DNA of 48,811 nucleotides from Candidatus Symbiothrix dinenymphae (GTDB lineage Bacteria > Bacteroidota > Bacteroidia > Bacteroidales > Azobacteroidaceae). Shown here piece after piece: positions 25,190 through 35,100 of the stretch. A program made the position numbers and the translations under genes. The stretch's first letter is position 1. The number at the start of each line of letters is the position of its first letter. The DNA lies in the NCBI GenBank assembly GCA_001417715.1, contig BBRT01000122.1, positions 1-48,811 on the forward strand. Direction: 5' to 3'. The notes beneath the pieces are model-generated. The model was not told where the DNA came from and searched no databases. It worked only from the letters and a program-made list of their open reading frames with translations.

Positions 25190-27770
25190 GTTGTGAATTG
25201 CTTTCAAAATTTGTACCTTTGCGACCGTAAACAACCAAACGAACAAGACAGATGAGACTTTCGCTGTTGTGAATTGCTTTCAAAATTTGTACCTTTGCGA
25301 CCGTAAACAACCGTGCCTGCGGAATACAAGCGTTGGATGTTGTTGTGAATTGCTTTCAAAATTTGTACCTTTGCGACCGTAAACAACATTAAAAAGAACA
25401 TTAGACGTAGCAGATGGTTGTGAATTGCTTTCAAAATTTGTACCTTTGCGACCGTAAACAACCCAGTCTTTTTTTTGACCTTGTCTAAAATGTTGTGAAT
25501 TGCTTTCAAAATTTGTACCTTTGCGACCGTAAACAACAAATGCCGATGGAAGCACTCCATCAATTCAGTTGTGAATTGCCTTCAAAATTTGTACCTTTGC
25601 GACCGTAAACAACTCTCCCAAGCGATTGGAATCTTTTTTTAAGTTGTGAATTGCTTTCAAAATTTGTACCTTTGCGACCGTAAACAACTACTTACCTTTG
25701 TACCCGAAATAGAAACAGGTTGTGAATTGCTTTCAAAATTTGTACCTTTGCGACCGTAAACAACAGTTAAATAAAGGTTAGCGATTATGTACAGTTGTGA
25801 ATTGCTTTCAAAATTTGTACCTTTGCGACCGTAAACAACTAGTACTACTGTAACTGTTACTACAGCCAGGTTGTGAATTGCTTTCAAAATTTGTACCTTT
25901 GCGACCGTAAACAACACTTCCGCCTGCGCGGAACGAATAAACCAGGTTGTGAATTGCTTTCAAAATTTGTACCTTTGCGACCGTAAACAACTGAGCGGAT
26001 TGAATATGAGGAAATGTCGCCGTTGTGAATTGCTTTCAAAATTTGTACCTTTGCGACCGTAAACAACCTTGTAAAAATGACGGGTACAATATCTGTTGTT
26101 GTGAATTGCTTTCAAAATTTGTACCTTTGCGACCGTAAACAACATAGCCCTGTATTATCAAATCATCGGGCGGGTTGTGAATTGCTTTCAAAATTTGTAC
26201 CTTTGCGACCGTAAACAACCAACTCTTTATTTGTTGATAAGTGGCTTTCGTTGTGAATTGCTTTCAAAATTTGTACCTTTGCGACCGTAAACAACGAGCA
26301 ATGCATGCGGCGGCAGAATATATGGGTTGTGAATTGCTTTCAAAATTTGTACCTTTGCGACCGTAAACAACAGAACGAAATACATACGCGATCAAATTCA
26401 TGTTGTGAATTGCTTTCAAAATTTGTACCTTTGCGACCGTAAACAACCGTCCATCCTGTGCAAGAAGGTAGGCGTACGTTGTGAATTGCTTTCAAAATTT
26501 GTACCTTTGCGACCGTAAACAACGCAAGGGTATAACGTTGAGTTTAAGACTTGGTTGTGAATTGCTTTCAAAATTTGTACCTTTGCGACCGTAAACAACC
26601 TGCCGAATCATTACCCGTCGCCAACGTGGTTGTGAATTGCTTTCAAAATTTGTACCTTTGCGACCGTAAACAACCTGCCGAATCATTACCCGTCGCCAAC
26701 GTGGTTGTGAATTGCTTTCAAAATTTGTACCTTTGCGACCGTAAACAACTCTCTGTACCTGCATTATCTAATGTGTATTGTTGTGAATTGCTTTCAAAAT
26801 TTGTACCTTTGCGACCGTAAACAACTGATGTTGAATTTAAGCCAAAGAGTGGATGGTTGTGAATTGCTTTCAAAATTTGTACCTTTGCGGTTGTGAATTG
26901 CTTTCAAAATTTGTACCTTTGCGACCGTAAACAACACATTCATTCCGGATTGCTTACGTGCACGCGTTGTGAATTGCTTTCAAAATTTGTACCTTTGCGA
27001 CCGTAAACAACGAGCCTGCTACTGTCCGGCACTCCGATAGTGTTGTGAATTGCTTTCAAAATTTGTACCTTTGCGACCGTAAACAACACAATGCGTGGAA
27101 ATCTGCCGAGCCGGGTGGTTGTGAATTGCTTTCAAAATTTGTACCTTTGCGACCGTAAACAACAAATAGAGGCAAATAGTGTAGGCTTCTTCAAGTTGTG
27201 AATTGCTTTCAAAATTTGTACCTTTGCGACCGTAAACAACATCGTTCCCGTAACAATCAGCGGAGGCGAAGTTGTGAATTGCTTTCAAAATTTGTACCTT
27301 TGCGACCGTAAACAACCAAATGGATTGCAATGCACCGGCAGCAAGTGTTGTGAATTGCTTTCAAAATTTGTACCTTTGCGACCGTAAACAACCTCCAAAA
27401 TCAGTATCAGACCAGTTAGATTGTTGTGAATTGCTTTCAAAATTTGTACCTTTGCGACCGTAAACAACATTTTAGATTTCCCATAAGAGGATTTAGCGTT
27501 GTGAATTGCTTTCAAAATTTGTACCTTTGCGACCGTAAACAACTATTAACCGGTCATACATCTGACATTGAATGTTGTGAATTGCTTTCAAAATTTGTAC
27601 CTTTGCGACCGTAAACAACTTAGCCGCAAAGGCGCGTGAATTAGGGTTGGTTGTGAATTGCTTTCAAAATTTGTACCTTTGCGACCGTAAACAACATTAT
27701 AAAATGATGAAGAAAACATTGTATGTTGTGAATTGCTTTCAAAATTTGTACCTTTGCGACCGTAAACAAC
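25190..27770 (+). CRISPR. type II-C CRISPR array, 35 repeat units, 33 spacers
   Basis: The repeat is 46 bp, beginning GTTGTGAATTGC and ending CGACCGTAAACAAC, with spacers of 29-31 nt and a period of 75-77 bp. Repeats are identical except for one substitution at 25568-25613 (GCCTTC for GCTTTC) and one truncated unit at 26856-26889 joined directly to the next repeat. One spacer is duplicated (26600-26628 and 26675-26703). The crRNA strand is plus, because the tracrRNA anti-repeat complements repeat nt 1-16 in this sense. Each repeat contains TTG-N20-TACCTTTG, so each can start its own transcript toward the following spacer. The array is convergent with the cas operon. Confidence 0.98.
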
Positions 27771-27797
27771 AAATTTGCGATAAACCGTTGAAATTTA

Positions 27798-27807
27798 GTT
27801 GTTTACG
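27798..27807 (+). repeat. inverse complement of the repeat end just after the array
   Basis: GTTGTTTACG is the exact inverse of the last ten bases of the final repeat (27761-27770), allowing a 10-bp stem with a 27-nt loop at the transcript's end. It may shield or process the last crRNA. Confidence 0.55.
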
Positions 27808-27846
27808 ATTGATTTTAGGAAAGGAAAAAGAGATTGTTTACATTAA

Positions 27847-27874
27847 AAATCTTGCCTGTTTGGCAGGATTTTTT
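27847..27874. terminator. bidirectional terminator between array and cas operon
   Basis: The stem AAATCTTGCC/GGCAGGATTT (one G-T pair) with loop TGTTT is followed by T runs on both strands. It can end array transcripts (plus) and the msrC-side transcript of the cas operon (minus). Confidence 0.8.
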
Positions 27875-27900
27875 GTTTGAAATTCGATTGTACTTGCCTT

Positions 27901-28377
27901 TTATGGAAGGCTGTGGCATATTTTCTCCAAATATTTGGCGTCAATTGCATCAAACGTGCCTAATTGATGGCTGTCAATGTCCAAAACGCCGATGACGCTG
28001 CCATTTGCGAGTAATGGCACTACGATTTCCGATTTCGACTCGCTACTACACGCGATATGACCAGGGAATTGTTCTACATCCGGCACAACGATGGTGCGTC
28101 GTTCTTTCCAAGCCGTTCCGCAAACGCCTCTCCCATAAGCAATTCGAGTACACGCAATCGGACCTTGAAATGGACCCAAAACCAATTTTTCGTCTTTCAC
28201 CAAATAAAAGCCGACCCAAAGAAAATCAAAAGCCGCCTTCAAAACCGCAGCAATATTGGCTAAATTAGCAATCAAATCCGGTTCAGATTGCACCAATGCC
28301 TTGATTTGCGGCAATAAACATTGATAGACCTCCTCTTTGGAGGTGTGTGATGAACGCTCAACTTTAAGTTGCTCCAT
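27901..28377 (-). CDS. msrC: free methionine-(R)-sulfoxide reductase (GAF domain)
   Basis: A 158-residue single GAF-domain enzyme reducing free methionine-R-sulfoxide. C76, C86 and C110 occupy the three redox cysteine positions of the family, in GPIACTRI, GRGVCGTAW and FPGHIACSS. WVGFYLV and VIGVLDIDS are GAF signatures. It lies 12 bp after the broken rhuM and in the same direction as cas2, so it may be the last gene of the cas transcript. A defence role is not implied; it is a common housekeeping enzyme. Confidence 0.93.
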   Translation of the reverse strand: MEQLKVERSSHTSKEEVYQCLLPQIKALVQSEPDLIANLANIAAVLKAAFDFLWVGFYLVKDEKLVLGPFQGPIACTRIAYGRGVCGTAWKERRTIVVPDVEQFPGHIACSSESKSEIVVPLLANGSVIGVLDIDSHQLGTFDAIDAKYLEKICHSLP

Positions 28378-28389
28378 AAATACGCATTT

Positions 28390-29291
28390 TTATTTAAGTT
28401 TTTCTTCCAATTCTTTCAATTCTTCTATATCCTGCAAATCAGCTTGTTGCGCCTCAAAAAGTTTGCGCTGAAGATGAAAATCGTTATATACGACATCAAC
28501 ATATTCTTCCATTTGCTGATTGCTTACCTTGCCGTTGCTCATCAACACTACTTTGTCGTTGAGTTGCAGGATTTTATCCACGTTTTCGCGCCAAAATTTC
28601 ATTGTGATGTCTTTGCGGTCTTTGGCTCGCAATTCCAATTTGTCAATGCCATATTCGGTTGCGAAGCATCTGCTCGTGACACAATAAGTTCGGCTGCGGT
28701 TTTGCCCGTAATTGCATACAATAACTTGTTTTGTGTTTCGGCTAAAAACATTTGCGTCGCCTTATCCGTTGTGTCATAGTCACTTGAAAGAGCAAATAAA
28801 TCTCGCACTTTCTGATAAAATCGCTTTTCGGATGCGCGAATGTCACGAATGCGGGCAAGTAATTCATCGAAATAATCGAATCGTCCGTTTGGATTTTTCA
28901 GGCGTTCATCATTCATCACAAAACCTTTGACCAAATACTCCTTCAAATTGCGATTTGCCCACCGGCGAAACTGTGTACCCCGATGGCTTCTTACCCTAAA
29001 AGCAATCGCCAAAATCATTTCCAAACTATAGAATGTAACCATGTAATTCTTGCCGTCCGGGGCAGTTGTTAAGTAATCCTTAACAACTGAATTTTTATCT
29101 AATTCATTGTCAAGCAATATATTAGATATGTGCATACTGATATTTGGCACAGAGGTGTCAAAAAGTTCTGCAATCTGTTGCTGACTCAATCCTATCTGCC
29201 CATCTTTGGCTAATAATGCCACGGAGGTTTTGCCATCATCGGTGTTGTAGATGATGAGATTTTGCTCATCTTGACTAAAAAGTTCTTTCAT
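28390..29291 (-). pseudogene. rhuM-family gene with frameshift or internal deletion
   Basis: The first part (28599-29291) encodes a RhuM/virulence-type protein: a winged-helix-like start (IGLSQQQIAELFDTSVPNIS), the conserved core FRVRSHRGTQFRRWANRNLKEY, and SRADASQPNMALTNW. There the frame is lost. The C-terminal part continues in another frame (28390-28638, ELRAKDRKDITMKFWRENVD to EELKELEEKLK). The segment normally between TNW and ELR in relatives seems missing, so a small deletion that shifted the frame is likely. It begins 27 bp after cas2 and precedes msrC. It is probably non-functional, though the N-terminal DNA-binding part may still be made. Confidence 0.78.
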
Positions 29292-29318
29292 TTTTCATTT
29301 TTCTTTATTTTTTATAGT

Positions 29319-29660
<342 letters not shown>

Positions 29661-30596
29661 CTATGTAAATGAAGGGTAAGCAATTTTACGCGCCTCGCCA
29701 AGATAACACTTTGCTAATGAGGCGGTTGTTTGCGCCGCTGCAAGCATCAACGGGCTGCGCTGTTCATTGATAACCACATCCAAGACGGGAATGTTCAACA
29801 GTTTAATCTTCATTGCTTTGGATAATTCGTCAATATTCCCGCCGCCATCCACAATCTCAACCACCAATTTATCGACAAACGGGCGGTAAGGCTCCATAAT
29901 ATCGTCCGCCAAGCAATAGGCATTGTAGCGATTGTGGTGGTGTATTCCAAGCGTTGGCAACAACCCGCTCGCCACCAAAGCACGCGCAACGACTGCCCTC
30001 AAAATCGCATAACCGTAATTTAACAAATTATTGGGCGGAACACCTTCGCGCCCCCGCGTGAAATCGGCAATATCAGGGAACATATTTTTCCAATAATAAG
30101 CCGCCGCCCGTGCTTCCAGATTGTCGCTGTCGCCGCTTTTCACATCGCCCGCCCATTTCAGCATATTAGTTACGGTTTCATTGCGGGTCGTTTTCAAAAC
30201 ATACGCCTGATTAGTGATTTTCGCCTGAATGGTCTGTTGCCACAACTGCTTTTTCAACGGAACGGAGGCATCAATTTGTGCCTGAAAACGCTCGCTTTGC
30301 AAGGTATTTCCATCCAGCGGCAATTGTAACCCAACCGGCATTCGATTACTTCCACAAGTGATTACAGCACAGTTATTTGCCAACAATTCCTCAAGCAATC
30401 CATGCGTAATAGTCAGCTGCTTATTATCCAAAATCACAACGCCAATATCCTCAATCGGAATGGTGTGCACACTGCGCTCCTTGAACGATTCGGGCAAAGA
30501 ATCATTCTTCTCAACCTCAGGCAATTTGATGACCAATTGCTTGTTCTTCATGCTGAGATAGGCGGAGTTTTCAAAATAGAGGGTCTTCTTTATCAT
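29661..30596 (-). CDS. cas1: CRISPR-associated Cas1 integrase
   Basis: The 311-residue integrase inserts new spacers at the leader end of the array. The C-terminal helical domain holds the metal ligands: glutamate in NLEARAAAYYWK, histidine in LGIHHHNRYN, and the aspartates of LADDIMEPYRPFVD. The start at 30596 (MIKKTLYF) is chosen because the remnant beside cas9 starts identically. An upstream in-frame ATG (30608) lies in a small tandem repeat. The gene is complete and follows the AlbA-type gene. Its first about 38 codons have a broken twin at 32018-32134. Confidence 0.95.
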   Translation of the reverse strand: MIKKTLYFENSAYLSMKNKQLVIKLPEVEKNDSLPESFKERSVHTIPIEDIGVVILDNKQLTITHGLLEELLANNCAVITCGSNRMPVGLQLPLDGNTLQSERFQAQIDASVPLKKQLWQQTIQAKITNQAYVLKTTRNETVTNMLKWAGDVKSGDSDNLEARAAAYYWKNMFPDIADFTRGREGVPPNNLLNYGYAILRAVVARALVASGLLPTLGIHHHNRYNAYCLADDIMEPYRPFVDKLVVEIVDGGGNIDELSKAMKIKLLNIPVLDVVINEQRSPLMLAAAQTTASLAKCYLGEARKIAYPSFT

Positions 30597-30599
30597 ATT

Positions 30600-30645
30600 A
30601 TCCGACATTTATCCGACATATCCGACATTTATCCGACATTTACTA
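30600..30645 (-). repeat. short tandem repeat at the AlbA-cas1 junction
   Basis: About four copies of an 11-13 bp unit with core ATGTCGGATAA lie between the end of the AlbA-type gene, whose last codons lie within it, and the cas1 start. The units offer several ATG codons. It probably marks the recombination joint. Confidence 0.7.
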
Positions 30646-31957
30646 ATTCGTAATAGGCTGCTTTCTTATCGCCAACACGCTGAAAAAGACCTTTTTCCAC
30701 CAAATCGTCTAAGTCGCGTAATGCCGTTCTATCCGTTATGTCGCCATTTATTTCCAAATATTGCAAATTCGTGATTTTTCCATTCTCTTTAACATAGAGC
30801 ACGGCTTTTATTTGTCTTTCATTCAGTCCGTTATCGCGCAAATCTGCTTCGTTAAATAAATCTTTGCGAAATACTACCCAAAAGCCGGAACTTGCGTAAT
30901 AATACAGCGGTGGCGGCAAACTTGCTTTTACGCACTGTTCGTTCATTTTCCGGATACCGCGTCCCCACGCCTCAATATAACCAATACGAAAAAATGCGTT
31001 GGAAATATCGGGATTGTGAGGAACAGAAGAATGTTTGTCCAGCAATGTGTCAATCGTCCAATTTTCAGGAAGTTGCCCAAAGTTCCAAATCATAATTTTG
31101 TCGTTGTAAACACTGATTTGAATGGGTGTTGCGCCGGTGTAGTCCTTGTGTGCAACGGCATTATGAATAGCCTCACGCACTGCCTCTTTCGGGTATTCGT
31201 AGGTTTCCACGCGGTAAATATCCTCGTAACTAATCATGGCTTTAATGTACTTTGTAAAAAGCAGTTCCATTGTCTTTTCAACTTGTTCAAACAAATTGCC
31301 ATGTACTTCGTCTTGAAAGCGCAAATCACTGTCCGATTCAAAATAGCCGATTTTAATAAATGCACCGGTCACAAACTTTTCCGGTTTGGGGTGGAATAGC
31401 AAAATAGCCGCGCGTTTCAGATAATTATTCTCGGTCAATTGCAGATTTTCAAGCAAAAGTTCGTTGCTGTCTGTCAATACCTCATCCTCAAGTCGTGTGC
31501 TTTTAACGCCTCTTTTGCGAAAAAAGTCAAACGTGTCAGGTTTCAAATCGGCAACCGTAACATTTGGAATTGGTACACTATCCCAATGTTTGCCTAGTTT
31601 CCCCAACAGAAATTTATCCAATGCCGCACCTTTCAGTTCTTGTTTGGTGCTGCCACTGCGGTAGTGGTATTCGCCTTTGTAATTCACAGGGTTGAGCTGT
31701 GCTTCAACAACGATTTCAATATAATTGCCTTCAGCGGGTTCGTGCAAATTGACATCGGCTACAATGCCCAGAATGGTGGTGATTTTGTTGGGCAACTCTT
31801 CCAACAGTTTTTTTGCGTTCTGCACGCCTACCACCTTGCCGTCATCGTCTTTACCAATAAAAATTTTACCGCCTTGCGCATTAGCAAAGCCGCATATCCA
31901 CTTCAGATATTCGTCCTTCCAAATAGACTTGTATTCTATGTTTTGCTGTTCGTACAT
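30629..31957 (-). CDS. AlbA-domain ATP-binding protein inserted in the cas operon
   Basis: A 442-residue protein. The N-terminal AlbA_2 (Schlafen-like) domain covers about 1-120, with IEYKSIWKDEYLKWICGFAN and GGKIFIGKDDDGKVVG. The middle has an ATP-binding GHKL-like region with REAIHNAVAHKDY and FRIGYIEAWGRGIRKM. The C-terminus is a winged helix (GDITDRTALRDLDDLVEKGL). Such proteins are annotated as putative transcriptional regulators and occur in defence islands. It is flanked by a cas1 remnant and intact cas1, so it was added after the cas operon formed. Confidence 0.85.
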   Translation of the reverse strand: MYEQQNIEYKSIWKDEYLKWICGFANAQGGKIFIGKDDDGKVVGVQNAKKLLEELPNKITTILGIVADVNLHEPAEGNYIEIVVEAQLNPVNYKGEYHYRSGSTKQELKGAALDKFLLGKLGKHWDSVPIPNVTVADLKPDTFDFFRKRGVKSTRLEDEVLTDSNELLLENLQLTENNYLKRAAILLFHPKPEKFVTGAFIKIGYFESDSDLRFQDEVHGNLFEQVEKTMELLFTKYIKAMISYEDIYRVETYEYPKEAVREAIHNAVAHKDYTGATPIQISVYNDKIMIWNFGQLPENWTIDTLLDKHSSVPHNPDISNAFFRIGYIEAWGRGIRKMNEQCVKASLPPPLYYYASSGFWVVFRKDLFNEADLRDNGLNERQIKAVLYVKENGKITNLQYLEINGDITDRTALRDLDDLVEKGLFQRVGDKKAAYYELVNVG

Positions 31958-32017
31958 AATAATTTTTTTTTTAGAATGCGAAAATAATCAAAATATTATC
32001 ACAGAGTTTTGCTTGCT

Positions 32018-32134
32018 TTTTTAATGATTCAGGCAACGAACCATTCTTCTCAACCTCAGGCAATTTGATGACCAATTGCTTGTTCTTCATGCTGAGATAG
32101 GCTGGGGAGCAACATAGAGGGTCTTCTTTATCAT
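32018..32134 (-). pseudogene. cas1 5' remnant next to cas9
   Basis: Starting at ATG 32134, the sequence matches the first codons of cas1 (MIKKTLY), then a 1-bp loss shifts the frame. The stretch encoding AYLSMKNKQLVIKLPEVEKN is nearly identical to that of intact cas1. Similarity fades after about codon 38 (SLPESLKK versus SLPESFKE). It lies 51 bp after the cas9 stop, the position where cas1 would normally start. Confidence 0.88.
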
Positions 32135-32185
32135 AATGTAGGCATTTTGCGGTGGAAGAACGGATAGTGGGGATTATGTTTTTTT

Positions 32186-35100
32186 TCATACATCAGCCTC
32201 CTTAAATTCTATTGTTCCATCTAATTTCATTTCAAAATCTTTGCCTTCAATAATAAAATTAAAATTGCTTGGAGTTAATAATAATCTGGGCGCAATGAAA
32301 TCTGCAGTAAATTTTGAGAAGCCATCTTTACCTTTTGTTCCAAACTGTTCTTTTGGAAAATCTATTAATAATTGCTCGTTACTTCTCGCCTCTAAATGAT
32401 GCTGAAATATAATTCGTTGGGTATTAGCATCAAATAGAGTTTTTACATAATACAACCTTTTAGAAATGTCTTCTTGTTCTAAATCAAACAATTCTTCTTT
32501 TTGTTCATTGAAAAATAATACTTTTTGCCCTACTTGAAAGATATGTTTTAATGTAGCAACTTTTTTATTTGCACCTCTACCTATATAAATAGGCTCTTTT
32601 GACTTATACAAATCTACATAGTTGATATTATCAAGATATTTTGAATATTTTGCGGCTTCAAAAACATTAAAAGGCACTATGGATTTACCTTGTTCGTTTT
32701 CATATAAAGCAAATAAAAAGTTCTCCCCTGAAGCAGCATAAATGAAATTCTTATAATCTTTCTCTGATTTATAAACGTGTTCTTTGACTATTGTTGCATT
32801 CTCCGAATTCATAAACCCTCTTGCCGCTTTTACTCTGCAACGCAAATGTCGCAATTTGTTCCCTTGAAAATCTTCCAATTCCGTTTGTTTAATGCCTTTT
32901 GATAATTGTGCTTTGAGATGTTCTGCCAAATGTACATCAACAATTACATCAGTATTAAAATTTACACTTTCAATAGATTTTCGTAAGACCATCCACATTT
33001 CGTCTTTACCATCTATTTGATTATAGAGAATATTACCATCTTCATCGCGTTGTAATGTTCCTTGCTCGTCTTTTGCTGCAATCTTGATTTTCCCATAATA
33101 TGTTTGCAAATGCAGTTCGCCGCGAATAGAATCGCCTTGTGCAATTTTTGGAATACGGTTTTCTTTGTCAAGCCAAACCACACGACCTCTTTTGCGGACT
33201 ATTTTTTCCCCTGGAGTAAGTGTTTGGTCTTTATCGGCAAGATTGTTGATAAGAATATTCTTTTGAATTTCCTCAATCATAGAATGATTAAATGAAGAAA
33301 AAGGCTTTTCGTGATATTGCCTGTTTTTGTTTTCGGGTTTTTCTTCAAATTCGTATGACTTTTTCAAAATTTCTTCACGCTTTTTTGCAGATGGTATTAA
33401 AGTCAAAACCGTAGCGTCAACGGCGTGTTGAGAATGTTCGCTCCTATCTTTCTTTTCAAATTTCGGTTGAATGCCGTAAATTTTGCGGAATTGCGCGGTA
33501 TTTGTTCCTTTTAGTACATCAACTTTATCAAAAACTGTTTTCAAATAATGAAAAGCATATTTTGTAATAATCTGTGTATCTGTTAATTGACTATTTATAA
33601 AACCTTGCGAAACTTCTGTTCGCGTAAAACGGTCTAATTTATTTTTCCAATAATCGTATTCCATTTGCCGCAAATGCCGTTGACGAATAGTGTTATCCTT
33701 TTCGTCTTTATCCTGTGCGTGTTTTGATTTTGTTTTCCAAAAATCAATTTGTTTTTCCAAATCATCAACTTTCTTTTCCCACGCTTCCAATCGGTTTTTA
33801 ATTTCATCGTAATTATCCAATTCCGTAGGCATTTTGTTCTTTTTTATATTACGATTGAAATCTGCATAGCAAACCGTCAAATTTGCCAATGAATTGTCAA
33901 ACGATTTGCTTCGCGGAATGGTATGCTCAAAATCAACCTTGTTTTGGTCAAATAAATCAGTGAGATTGATTATTTTACCCGTGTAAATACAAGTGCAATT
34001 TTGTTCTTTCCAAAGGCGGTATTTTTGAATATCTTTATCCGAAATGTTTTTGTTTTTATCTATTTCTGCGATTGCCTTTGATGTTTCCTCGTAATTGTCG
34101 GTTTGTTCTGTCCAAAGTCGGAATTTATCAATATCTTCGCTGCTTTCAGGGTCTGCAAAACCTTTAAAATTTGTGTCTTTTATCAATTCTGTAATAGCCG
34201 CCTTAAACACAAGATTTTCCGTTTCGCGTCTGCGCTGATAGGCTTCTATCGCCCAACGCTTGTTAGCATCATTCAACTCTCGAGCAATTTCTACTACGAT
34301 GCGAGTATCTTTATCAATTCTCTCTGTTTCAACTAAATAATTGATAACATCGCGCAATTTGTAAAGCGTTTTGTATGCCATCGGGTTTTTGAAAGCCGCC
34401 GTTTTCGGACTTTTCAAAAGTTGTTGGTCTTCTTTTTTAGGGTAAATGTCAATTTGTGAAGGATGGTAAATTTTGTTCAATTTTTTCTCGGCAACATCAA
34501 ATTTGGCGAGTAAAAATTCTTTGATTTGATTAACCAAATGCGGAGGTTTTATGTGTTCGCGCTTTTCATCGGCAAAAAATGTTTGATATTTTTCGGTAAC
34601 ATCTGATAAAAATTTTTGTTGCTCATTGTCAGATTTTTTATTCCACGATTTTTCGCCAAAATGTTCTATAACGGCTTTTTCAATATCCTTAAAATCCGAT
34701 TCATTTAATTTATATGAAAAATCTTTCCATGCAAATCGTTCATTGTAATCTAACGCATAATACTTGAAAATCAAATTATTAACAACAGTTATAATCATTT
34801 TTTCATAACGATTTTTTGCTATTTCATTTTTTATTTCAGCCAAAATAATATTCTTGTGCTCCTTGAAGAGTTGTTCGCTAATTATTTCTGGGATTTTCGC
34901 CAAGATAACCGATTCGGTATAAATTAATCCTTCGCGCAAAAAAGGCAAGATATTTTTAATCGCTTTAAGACTCAAATTTGCGTAACCAACAGGAAATGAA
35001 TTGAATAAGGTCGTCAATTCTTTGATTTGATTATCATCTAATTCAAGCGTTTTCGCACAAAATTCAATGAAATTTTCTTCATCTGCAAATGAAAATAAGA

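Noticed and set aside
25689..25718. A spacer containing TACCTTTG as an extra promoter in the array
   Set aside because: It is probably captured from a Bacteroidetes phage or plasmid promoter, and a single occurrence cannot show function.
25190..27770. Self-targeting spacers against genes of this window
   Set aside because: Reading the spacers gave no convincing match. The last spacer only loosely resembles the start of the C69 gene. A database search is needed for targets.
25204..27880. Many short reading frames on both strands with repeated words such as VYGRKGTNFESNSQ
   Set aside because: They are translations of the CRISPR repeat; their 76-bp period equals that of the array.
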